Shown piece after piece: positions 33,741 through 44,042 of a stretch of 64,000 bases of DNA. Both the position numbers and the translations under genes were made by a program. This DNA comes from Sparassis latifolia (lineage: Eukaryota > Basidiomycota > Agaricomycetes > Polyporales > Sparassidaceae): positions 3,038,001 to 3,102,000 of the forward strand of contig CM031556.1 of the NCBI GenBank assembly GCA_018466975.1, given 5' to 3'. Each line of letters starts with the position of its first letter. The stretch's first letter is position 1. Below the pieces are notes generated by a model. The model made no database searches. It had not been told where the DNA came from and worked only from the letters and a program-made list of their open reading frames with translations.

Positions 33741-34990
33741 CTAAGTCCTGACATGCCACTGGCACTGAGATGACAACTCTTACAAAACAATTTTGATGGT
33801 GACAGTAAAATAATATGATGTTGGTTAAGAGAGTTGAGGCTATGACCGATAGAAAGAAGATGAACATAAGGTGGATGATAACCTTCATAGAACTAAGTTG
33901 ATAGTGATAAAGGAACAATATGAAGATGACTGAGAGATGAAATTGTCTGACATGATCATAAAATCCTCAGATGAATAGTGGTGATGAAGGAATAACACAA
34001 AGATGGTTGAGAGAGCCAGCATCACTCAAGAACTGGACCAAGGGTAAGTCGTAAGGCTGAGTCAATTCATAATTGTTGGAATCAAACACAAGGTCCAAAG
34101 CTTCTCTATATTTAATTGCATTCTTTGATATGTTCATGGTACTGAGCAGCTTAGTGACAGTAAATGCCTTATACGTCACTTTCATTTGCTGATCAGGGTC
34201 AAATGTATACTGTTGCTGTTCCATATGTCTGTCACCAGAACCAAGTGGACCGAGACAGGGGGGAGTAAGACTGTACTCCACTGCTCATGCAACAAGAAGA
34301 GAACTGGTAAATAAACCCCCTATATGTGCCCTGAATCAGACTGCTGCACAGAAAGAGTATTGTAATTTCCTGTTGATGCAGCAAGGAGAATTTAGGAAGG
34401 GCTAGTCCAATTTTCAGAGCAGTATGCAATGAAGATGAGAAGCACTTGAGCTTTACAGAGGTGTAGGATGCATTCCAAGACCTTTATTTCTAGTGTGGAT
34501 CATCTGATGATATAAAATTTGTCTTTGGTACCATATCCTACTAATACAATGACTAGGGTGTCATCTGCTGTTAAATTGTCTACAGCATGACAGACAGAAG
34601 TAACAAAGGTTATATGAAGCCCAAAATGGAAGGTGGCTTCAAACGGCCATGGCTCAAAAATAATCCTATTAGCATTCAGATTTCCTATGTAAGAAGCCTA
34701 TATCCTCAGGCTCACCAGGGCTGCAGTGGACTCAATATATAGTCAAAAGTAAGCTAAGACTAAGTGTGTACAGCTAGATGGTGAGTGTAGGTGATTAAAA
34801 GCAACTTGCTTAGGTAATCAGTAAGCAATTCATAATAAGTAATGGTCATCAGAACTGACCCATTACACCCTCCCCCATCAGAAACAACCTAGAGAAGAAG
34901 AAAGGAAGAGGAGAATAGATGGGCACATTATAAAGTAAAGCATATCACATGTAAAGGAAATAAAGAAAAGTGTATACCATAAAATAATTG
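33741..34990. other. Unclassified island DNA with a possible coding relic
   Basis: The minus-strand frame 34281-33967 (104 codons) has balanced composition (QQYTFDPDQQMKVTYKAF, MNISKNAIKYREALDLVF) and could be a decayed protein gene, but I do not recognise the family. The rest is AT-rich. Confidence 0.35.
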
Positions 34991-36193
34991 TGCAACAGAC
35001 ACACTTCCTCCCACTCCAGAAAACCCATCGGCTCTGCCTCAGATTACAGTTTCATAAACAATAATCAGGGGTGTCTGAGAAGACTGCACATAGTGATTCG
35101 GGAGGCATGGGTCCTGTGGGCAGGCCCACTAACAGTGCCGGCCAATGTGGCAAAGTTGAGAGTTGGGCCATCCAAATCACAGAGGTGGGATGAATGGTAA
35201 AGGACTTGACATAGAGATTGTGGGACTGAACATGAGTGGTTCATGCAATATTGATAAGGGTGGGTGAGGCAGTAACCATACACCATCACATACACATGCT
35301 GCTGGTGCTGCAGGAGTGTTGCACACAGCCTGTACATCTGCGGCCTCTGGCATGTCCTGGACGTGACATAGTGATATTACATCTTTGTCCATTGGCACTG
35401 TCGAGGTTGGGTGCTTGATGGTGCAGGTGGGTAGCAGCAGTGCATTGTGAGCATCGGAAGTGGGCTGTATTGAGGGCTACCATGCAGTAGTGGCACCACG
35501 GTCTCATAAGGCTCATTCAGCTTGGAAGTTTGGCTTTTGCCTTTCATTTAGCCACAGGTTCGAGTTCCTTTGGTCCCACCTCAGAGAAAACAATTTAGAC
35601 ACTCTGGAACCCTTCAGCCACTCTGATTGCAAATTGTGCCAGCCTCTGTGCCGGCCGCCCCAGGTCTCTGGAATCCAGAGTACTGCCGAGTATCCACCTG
35701 TCAATCTATTTTATTATAATTGGCCAGCAACACAAATTTAACACGCCAGCATCTGTCAGCACTTTGTGACTCTCTTCTGAGCACATGTGGAAAATATGGC
35801 ATGGGAGAAAAATCTCCAGTTGGGACCCGGAGAAAGGGTGCATCGCACAAGGGCTCTGCAACATGGGGGGATTCAGTCCGGCCAGTCTGAATCCAGGAGG
35901 AAAGTCGGAGGAAATGAATTTGAACATTGACTTGGAGATTACCGGTTATTTAGCATTACACACAGGCTGCCATTCTGCATGATTACTTACTCATCACTTA
36001 CAAACCCTCACCATAAGGCATATGTATGAAATTGACCAACCTGACAGATTAGGAATATGATAGATTAGAACCTGTTTGTATATAGTCTACCATAAGATTT
36101 CACCTTCGAGGACTATAAACAATGAATGAAGAAAAAAGGTGGGCTGCATGGCTGATGTGGAAGAGGGCCACATGGCCAGCTGGGTCAAAAACT
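34991..36193. other. Unclassified DNA, moderately GC
   Basis: Short frames on both strands (for example minus 35516-35286, Cys/His-rich) lack any recognisable domain, and no clear inverted or direct repeat was seen. Confidence 0.35.
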
Positions 36194-36239
36194 GCATGTC
36201 CCATGAATACTAAGTTGTGATATTCTTCATGGGACATGC
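36194..36239. repeat. Short hairpin
   Basis: gcatgtcccatgaa is mirrored by ttcatgggacatgc 18 nt later; a 14-bp stem that carries the TGTCCCA motif common in the island. Confidence 0.7.
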
Positions 36240-36496
36240 CAATTTCCCCCGAGAACTGCTATGTACTCACTTAGATAAGTATCTTTAGGTAATTTGGCTG
36301 GGAGCAACACATCCACTCAAATACTGGGTCTTCTGTGACCTCAAAAATATTGCAAATTTTCTCATTTGCACACTATAGCACCCCTGTACATGTGTATGAA
36401 AATTTCCACTCAAAAAACACGTCTGGGACACCTCTGCAGTGCGAACTCTGTAGATGAGGAGGATCTCGAGAATTTAAAGACAGGGCACACCTAAAG

Positions 36497-36556
36497 TAGT
36501 CTCCCAAAGGCAGAGTACAAAGTCAGTCCTATGAGAGGGGGGAGGGACTGACTGAT
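36497..36556 (+). repeat. Right copy of island-edge direct repeat
   Basis: Same orientation as 13131-13182 and 23.4 kb away. It starts tagtctcccaaaggcag and ends with a G-rich insertion before actgac. Confidence 0.7.
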
Positions 36557-36659
36557 ATAGCACCTAAGGCTCTGCACTGCATAGAGTATTATAGAGGGCA
36601 GTGTTTCTTCTGAGTTCTGCCAGGTAACTCACATGGTCAATGTTGCAACCCCCATACAG

Positions 36660-37249
36660 AGATCGTAGTGAAGTAGTCTCGATTCCAGACATTCACCGCA
36701 TGGAGGCTGCCAAAAACCAATACATCGGAGATCGAAAAACCCACTGCAGCCTCCGTGCTATAATGTCTGGTGACTTTCAGTACAGCGGGTGTAGATAACT
36801 CCAATCTTCACATCTCGCCCTCCAAGTTGCCCTTTTGATGCCTCAGGAGGCTCGAGTAGATACATAATCATAAATGAATACCAGAAATATATTTTGCTCC
36901 CATTTTCGCATGGTCTCAAGGGTGCGCTGTTTTGTACTGTCTGCGCTGCATTCAGCTTTGCCATTCTCATGTGAACGCGATCTAAATGTTGATTTCACTT
37001 TCTAATGTGACATAAATACTCCGGACAAACATACAGGCCAGACTCAACAGACATAGGATAGTGGGGGGAGAGGAGGTAGCTACTGGATAGCGGGAAGCAA
37101 GAGGAGAAGCCTGAGGGTTATCTACACCCGCTGTACTGAAAGTCACCAGATGTTCTACTGTGCTGGCTGCAGTGGGTTTTTCGATGTCCGACATATTGGT
37201 GTCCAGCAGCCTCCAAGACGGAGCCGAGGAGCAGCACAGTACGATCGTC
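36660..37249. repeat. Inverted repeat pair (about 590 bp overall)
   Basis: The left arm (36661-36800) and the right arm (37117-37249) are inverse copies: both contain gtgactttcagtacagcggg (inversely on the right) and atcgaaaaacccactgcag. Both arms read as similar short peptides, so this may be an inverted duplication of a gene fragment rather than a transposon. Confidence 0.65.
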
Positions 37250-37630
37250 TGGCTTGCGAGACTACACAGCCAGAGCTTCAGATGGACTTGGGTTCAACCA
37301 ATGAATTAGAAACAGGGTTGAACCCCCAAGTGAGCCTGAATCTAACCCGTTAATACCCTGAGTGCGGGATACTGCAAATGAGTTAGGGCTGCCCCGAGGG
37401 TTTACCTGGGTTGAACCTGGTCAAAACTTAGCCCCGGGCTCAATTTGCCCTGATCATGTGACACACATTGCAGCGGGTGCCACACATGGTCAAACAAAGC
37501 CCATGGTGCAGTGGGATGAAGTTGCCTTTGGGCACTCTGTTCAGTTTGAGTTGTTCTCTGACTCTGTTTGACCCTCGTCTCACTCACCTCCCCTTCCCCT
37601 CTCACTCATGTTGTGTCTCGGCATATCTTA

Positions 37631-38159
37631 CAGCCGTTTGCGGAACATAGGGCGCGGGTGCGAAATTTCTATTTTTTGACATTGTACAGTATATCTACAG
37701 TAGCGGTGTCATTCTGTATGCAATTTCTCTGAAAATTAGTGCAACTGAATGGCACAGTGAATATGTAGGGGATGGTGTTGTCAGATTTTTGAAAAGCCTG
37801 ATTTGAGCATATGTTGAGATACCTAACCATCTGCATATAGCATTTCTGAGTTTGCGAGACAGCCATGACACCCAGCTGACAAGTGATCAAATGTCTGATA
37901 TCAGTGGTTGATACCTACAGGTTTCACCTGTGTGCATGCAATATGAACAATTTACACTGCTATACCTGCTGGTCGCAGTTCTGGCAAATCACACTCTTCA
38001 AAATCTGACAAGACCATCCCCTGGATATTCACTGTGCCATTCAGTTGCAATAATTTTCAGAGACGTCGGATGAGAAACAATAGAACTATTGTGGATATAC
38101 TCTACAATGTCAAAAAAATAGAAATTTTGCACTCGCGCCCTATGTTCCGCAAATGGCTG
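37631..38159. mobile_element. TA-flanked MITE 3, 529 bp
   Basis: TIRs start cagccgtttgcggaacatag and are mirrored at 38159, with the arms matching for about 150-180 bp. TA lies on both sides (37629-37630 and 38160-38161). Non-coding, Tc1/mariner-type target preference. Confidence 0.82.
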
Positions 38160-38370
38160 TAAGGTCTGCTGAAGACCTGTTTGCATATATTCCCATCTGT
38201 CGGGCTTTCAACCGTGTTTTTTCTCCTTTTCTCTGGTTCTTTTTCTGTGATGCTTGCATCGCCTGATGTTCTGTACCAGTACCTTGATTTCATGCCATCG
38301 AGAGCTTGTGACCTCATGTCAATGCACTATGTTCATTTACTGACCTTCAAGTAGATCAGAGCCAGCCGCC

Positions 38371-39291
38371 ATGGCTCCAAACGTGCACAGCGGCATCAAC
38401 ACTCAACAACTCTCAGAGTGTGTACTTTTCGTGAGTGTGTTCCACATGCATCCCCGTGCTACCAAGTTGCTGTATGCAGTCAACAGCACGATCACCACTG
38501 GCATGATCCCACAGGGCGGTACACGCTTTATCTTCAACAATGTGACCGCTGGTTCTGGCATAGTCCTTCCTCAGGGCTCTGTTTACTTCGAGATCAATGA
38601 CAACTGTGGTATGTCTCTCATCCACATTTAGATTGATGTGAGAGGTTTACGACGTGTTCCCAGACCCTGTTACATTCATTTGTACGTGCTGATCCACGCG
38701 CGACACCCACGTTATATGCTCACCCTCGATTAGCTGCGCTGAACAGCGAGGATCCTGGTGCTAGTCCAGTTGCTCAGCTCTGTGAGCACATTCCCTGTCG
38801 ATTTCAACTGAGTGATATTGACACTCCATACGTCAGTTTTCGGAATGCCGCCCAACGTCGTCGGCACGTCTCTCGGTGACGTCGGTGTTCAAGAAGTCGC
38901 CCAGTTGGCCTCGATGGTGAGCGCAGCGCTCATATTCAATTAACACACCGGACGTGACTGACCATCACCGGCGGTACCAGATCCCCGACACTTCATCCTC
39001 GGCACAGACAAGTGCCTGCAGCACTGCGGCCTCATGCGCGGCACCCAGCCGATGGCCCAGCAGGATCTGCACGTACCGGGGAACACATTCCTCTCTGGTG
39101 TGAGCACGGGCGTGGGTGCGGCCACCTCCTCGACATTGTACAGCCGCAGCATCATGCAGACCGCGGACCTCATCACGGTGATCGAGAACCCCATCGCGCT
39201 GTCAGTGATCTGCATCTCCGCAACTGTAGCCTCCTCCGCGGACATTACGACATGCAATGAACTCGCGCGTGGTTTGGAATGGATACAGTGA
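38371..39291 (+). pseudogene. Decayed spherulin-like cupin (germin-type) gene
   Basis: The first segment (38371-38603) reads FHMHPRATKLLYAVNST, GMIPQGGTRFIFN and LPQGSVYFEINDNC, the cupin metal site and beta-barrel text of basidiomycete spherulin-1A-like proteins. After a probable intron the frame stops at once (EPVTFICTC*); LAALNSEDPGASPVAQL and LGDVGVQEVAQLASM appear in shifted frames; a further shift near 38984 is needed to read LGTDKCLQHCGLMRGTQP. The N-terminal part is missing or scrambled (no signal peptide). Several independent lesions show it is not functional. Confidence 0.72.
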
Positions 39292-39996
39292 TGCTGGGAA
39301 CAACGGTTCTGCGTGCAGTAGAGAATTTCGTACATATAGAACACAGTATATATATATATATTATTTTGCATATAAGCATATTTCACGGCAATAAGTACAG
39401 AATGGGAAGGACAAATTAAACTGGTGCGCAATTTTGCGAGCATGTGACCTAGCGAGCGTTTGGGCCTGAGGCTCATCGCCAATGAGCCCCAGGTTAACCC
39501 GAGGGCCCGATAGACTGAGGTCCGCCCCTCCCTTTTCCACCCCAGGCTCATTTCTATTCACCCAGGGTTCAACCACTCAGGGTCCAACCGTGTTGAATAC
39601 GGTGATCTGCCTGTGTAGTAGTGAAGGGCAAACTCGCTACGACAGATCTTAATGGCCAATTGAGTCGTGGGTCCAAAACATCCATACGATGTAGCTGAGA
39701 TTGGACAGCGAAGTAATAAATCTACCGTTTACATATGCAGAACGCCGAATTCTTCACATATCAAACGACGACAGTTGGTAGTCGACGCATACAAATCGAG
39801 TGAGACACCATCGCCCAAAGTGTGACAACACATTATATATGTACATGAGAATTCAACAGTAGTATCAGCACAAATAATCACTGGCATACGAATAAAGAGG
39901 AACAGCGAAATTTTTGATTCGGTCAAGTTGCAGCCTGCGGTGCAGCCGACGCGGACTCGGATTCGGCAGGCATATCTCGGAGCCAGAAGCTGTAGC
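39292..39996. other. Intergenic, with AT microsatellite and repeat-like flank
   Basis: It contains a TA run at about 39346-39361 and, at 39400-39600, GGGTTGAACC/GGTTAACC-rich DNA resembling inversely the stretch 37260-37450 on the other side of the cupin relic. No gene. Confidence 0.45.
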
Positions 39997-40926
39997 CTAG
40001 TACCGCCTGTCGTCGTATCCACCACCGCCACCGCGGCGGTCGTAGTCGCGGCCGTATCCCCGATCGTAGTCGCGATAACCGCCACGTTCGTAGTCGCGTC
40101 CACCACCACGTGTATCGTCGTCATAGCGGGGACGACGGCGATCGTCGTTGCGCGAGTAGCGGCTGTCGTAGGGGCGTGGGTCGTAGGGGCGTTCGTCTAG
40201 CGAAGGACAACATTGAGTGCCAACCCAAACACACCAAAAAATACGAACATTCATTGCGCTTCGGCGGACCGTAATATCTTCCAGGCGTCGGAGTGCGGGC
40301 GCGTCCACGGCGGGCCTGCAAAATAATACCATCAAAGGCGCGAAAGCATAAGGAAGGTTAAGTACACACTTTCTCGACTGTCATGGTCTTGCCCATAAGA
40401 TCAGTAGCATTCAACGCGGTGATAGCAGCATCTGCCTCTTCGCCGGTCTCCATCGTCACGAACCCAAACCCGCGCGACTCACGCGTGTGCGGATCATACA
40501 TGACCTGGGCCTTCTTGATCTGCAGAACAATGAGCTGTCAACGAGTGGCGGCGGCACAGCAATCGATGCTCACCCGGCCCACTTTGGCGAACGCAGCCTC
40601 GAGGTCGCGCGTGTCGACACGGTTGCTCAGCCCAGAAACATGCAGGTTGTTCCTGGGTTCTGACCGCCGCCGCTACCGTCGCCGCGACTGCAGCATCTTC
40701 AGTCTCAGGATAAGCCTGAAAATGAAAATGAAAAAACTGACGCTCTGTCGTCGCCGCGTGCCCCAGGGCTCCTGCTCCTGCTGGAGCGCCTCGGGGGCTC
40801 AACCGCACGGGCGGGCTCGCCGTTGTTCCATCCTTGGTCATCAGCACTGCCTATTCCGGTGCCGTTGCTCATGGTAGTGTCGTGGGTCGGAATGCTGATG
40901 CCGCCGCCGTTGGCCGGAGGGGCCAT
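39997..40926 (-). CDS. RRM RNA-binding protein, SR/Tra2-like
   Basis: Five exons: 40926-40742, 40652-40574, 40519-40370, 40315-40249, 40196-39997 (226 aa). The N-terminus is a short RS-type region (RRSSRSRSPGARGDD). A single RRM follows with RNP2 NLHVSGLSNRVD and RNP1 RGFGFVTM (about residues 63-140), then a linker ARRGRARTPTPGRYYGPPKR and a Tyr/Asp/Arg/Gly-rich tail ending GGGGYDDRRY. This order (RS, RRM, linker, RS/RGG-like) is that of transformer-2/SR-like splicing regulators, so a nuclear role in splicing is inferred. The 85-nt first intron has a weak acceptor (gaacccag) but is the only splice I found that keeps the frame into the RRM. Confidence 0.88.
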
Positions 40927-41820
40927 ATCTTGAGACTGCCAGGCTGAGAGGTGCGGAGGAGGGATAAGTCAGGTCGGTTATGTCGAGGAGGGATAGTGAG
41001 GGATGGCGGGCGAGGGCCGGCACACACAAGAAAAGGGAAACGGCGCCGACGCGTATGGACGGGTGGATGTATGCGTGAAGAAACTGAATACACAACAGGG
41101 AGACGGAAGAGGGAAGTACTGAATACTGAAGGCGCAAGTGCAGTGCTATGCTGGACTGCTTCTCCTGACGACCGAGCCAGAGCGCCTGCAAGAAAGACTC
41201 GTCGCTGAAGGCCTTCAGCCAACAGACGACAATGCACACGGCGCAGACCACGGGCGTCACAGGGCGTCAACTGTGGGCTGAGGGCTGCTGCGGCCGTACG
41301 GATAACATTAGAGACTAGTCCTCGGAAGCGTGGTGGGGGCGTGGTGGGTGTGGACAGTCACAAGGTGGTAGCAGGAACATCGTCGTCGCTGTCGTCGTCG
41401 CCGGGGCTGATGCTGAAGACGTACCATCATCCATTGCTGCGAGTTGAAGAGCTGGTGTCGTGGCGGAGGAAGAGGTTGGGTGAGAAAATCCGCCAGCGGC
41501 GCCCGTTACTTATGCGGCAACCGCCAAATACGACCACACCGAGCTCTCATTTTCCAAGAACAGTCTCGGGTACTTTCACCACTCGTCCTCAGTAAAATAA
41601 AAGGAACATGGCGCTGACAGAATGTATTCCTTGAAATAAGGGGGGGAACACCAGAAAAGTGAGCAGCCTTAGCAGAAGTGGAGAGAGAGATGGAGAGACG
41701 GTCGGAGTGGACCGGTTGCGAGGAAATCCAGACGAGTCGCGGCGAGGCTTGACATCGAGCCAGCCATTTTGCCCGTCGTCTCCCAACAATCCTCGTCTCC
41801 TGCCCTCCTTCTCCACCACC
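40927..41820. other. Divergent promoter region between the RRM gene and COX6
   Basis: No gene supported; several frames are open but composition is repetitive (gtcgtcg, tctccc). It should hold both 5' UTRs. Confidence 0.5.
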
Positions 41821-42281
41821 ATGCGTCCTCAGATGATCACGGCCCTCCTCCGCGCACGCCCCGTCGCTGTGCGCGTCGCTCCCGCCCTCGCGCGCCCCGC
41901 ATCCAGCGCGCACGACCACCAGGAGACGTTCGAGTCGTTCAACGAGCGGTACTTGCAGTTCTTCCAGTCCGCGCAGGATCTCTTCGAGGTCCAGCGCGGC
42001 CTCAACAACTGCTTCGCGCACGACTTGGTTCCCGCCCCCAACGTCATCGAGGCTGCCGTCCGCGCCGCCCGCCGCGTCAACGACTACGCGACAGCTGTCA
42101 GGATTTTTGAGGGCATCAAGGAGAAGGTGGAGAACAAGCAGCAGTACCAGGCTTATTTGGATGAGCTCAAGGGCGTCAGGGAGGAGCTCGGTATGTCCAG
42201 CTTTCTGCCTTCAATCTCTCCGTGCGGTGCTTACGTCTCCTCGAAGGGATTAACATCAGAGAAGAATTGTACTCGTCATAA
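41821..42281 (+). CDS. COX6: Cytochrome c oxidase subunit 6 (subunit Va)
   Basis: Two exons, 41821-42190 and 42247-42281, give 134 aa. The start MRPQMITALLRARPVAV is a basic, acid-free mitochondrial presequence up to about residue 28. The mature part has the Cox5A/Cox6 signature: ETFESFNERYLQFFQSAQDL, then RGLNNCFAHDLVPAP and AARRVNDYATAVRIFEGIKE. It ends LGINIREELYSS; the small second exon supplies only the last 11 residues. It is a nuclear-encoded peripheral subunit of complex IV, facing the matrix. Confidence 0.94.
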
Positions 42282-42980
42282 AGCGTGTCTTCTTAGCTTA
42301 GAAGTAGGTTAACAGAGTTACCTTCTCCTTCTGCCAGATCGTGTTATGCTGACGCCGGATGACCCGCCAGTAAACGTTCTATGCCAAGGGCAATACCAAC
42401 GTGTGGTACTACTACGGACAAAATCGCATGATATGTGTCCTACTGATACTGGATAACGTCTTTCCTACGAAAGACGTCCGTGCATACGGCGGCTTCAACC
42501 GAACATGGATCGCTATTTTTCGCCGTAATCTATTGCAACTTCATCGGTGACCGCAAAATGTTTCCTAACGGTTAGATCTAAGTATTCTCGCGCCATTGCG
42601 TTGTATCAGCTTTCATGGCCAATTCATGGCTATCAACGACGTTGGTTGGTGCGCGACAAGTCGCTATCCGACGTGTAGAGCATTTCACCTGCGAGTTTTG
42701 ACTGCCAACAGTGTAGCCATGACCATGTCTATGTTACTCTCATCACTTATTCCAACTATGTTGTTCTACACTCCGCAGAACGCCCCTATGCCTTTCGTCG
42801 GGCGGCGATGCACGCACCGAAGTTAGACTTGCAGCGGATCAATGAGTCGAGAGTTTATGGTTGTGCACGCGCTCTGGGCGTCTAAGTCACGCGTGTCGAC
42901 TTCTACCGTGTTGTATTGCTGCATATACTCACCTATTCACCTCTTCTTCCCCCAAGCCGCTTGCTCTTTCGGACGACAAC
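42282..42980. other. Intergenic, nothing recognised
   Basis: The COX6 3' region and the ankyrin gene promoter. The 76-codon frame at 42596-42826 shows no motif. Confidence 0.5.
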
Positions 42981-43856
42981 ATGGCATCAGAAGGTGCAAG
43001 CAATAGTACGTAGTCACCACCTCATCTGCGCACATAAAATAAACCCGGGACTGCGCCAGACGAACGGCTACTCGCCGCTGCGCGCCAGGACAACGAGGAT
43101 ATGCTCCTCGACGTCTTCGAGTCCGGGAACTTCGACATCAACTTCCAGGACGGGTGCGCGCACCCCCTATCGCATCGCCCGCCCCGCTGACCTCCGTGCC
43201 CGCGTGCAGGTTGGGAAACACAGGTGCGCTTTCGCCTCCGCACGTCCCGGCATCGCGCTGACTGCGCATCGCCCAGCGCTCCATTACGCGTGAGTATGTA
43301 TCTCCGCCTCGCGCCGCGCGTTGGCAGGGCACTCACCACCCTCCTTCATCCTTCCCGTGCTGTGCTTCAATTCCAGCGCCTCGCACGGCAACCTCACTGT
43401 GCTCGAGCACATCCTCTCGCACGAAGACTGCGACGTCGACCCGGTCAACCGCATCGAGAAGGCAACACCGCTTCACCTCGCGCTCGCACACCCCGACGCC
43501 GAGCTGCGCACGGCCGTCGTCGAGAGCTTGCTCGACGCTGGCGCAGACACCACGTACGTTTCCGCCCCCTTTCCGTGCGGCGCAAGGCCGACCTAATGCA
43601 CTCCCCTTGGCATGCGCAGGATAAAGAACAAGAACGGCGAGACCGCGTCGGACCTTGTATCTCCTGACGACAGCGAGATCCGCGCGCTGATACGGAACGC
43701 GCAGGCGGGTGCCGCGATTTCGCGCGACGATGTTGTTGATGGTGTGTATCCATCTACTGCCTTACATTCTGGAGCTTACTGTTCCCATTAGACGAGGATG
43801 AAGGCGAGCCCGGCTCAGGATCGGGCTCAGGATCGGGCTCGGAAGACGAGGATTGA
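42981..43856 (+). CDS. Small ankyrin-repeat protein
   Basis: Seven exons: 42981-43005, 43060-43153, 43210-43223, 43277-43289, 43377-43553, 43620-43741, 43792-43856 (169 aa). Ankyrin text: GLGNT-ALHYAASHGNLTVLEHIL, then KATPLHLALAHPD, ESLLDAGADTTIKNKNGETA. Two exons are only 14 and 13 nt and sit inside the first repeat. The C-terminus is acidic with a GSGSGSGS run and ends SEDED. Small ankyrin proteins of this layout are conserved in fungi, resembling Yar1-type ribosome-assembly chaperones, but I make no firm functional claim. Confidence 0.85.
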
Positions 43857-44042
43857 GCTGTCATAAGCAATGAAGATCGCGGAATGTTATCATACTTTCA
43901 CGTACCTGTAAGCCTGGATTTCTGGATTACTTGCATAACGGCCCCGCGGACAGGGGAGCTTGGTTGGATACGCATCTATCCCAATTATTACATCTATATA
44001 TCTTCTGCACACAGGTATACACCCCTCGAGGCCCCAACGCGC

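Noticed and set aside
35520..35620. B-box-like ggttcgagttc near 35560, considered as a tRNA gene
   Set aside because: No matching acceptor stem or A box at the right distance could be found.
40494..40847. Minus-strand 117-codon frame inside the RRM gene
   Set aside because: It crosses the first intron and reads the RRM exon in the wrong frame.
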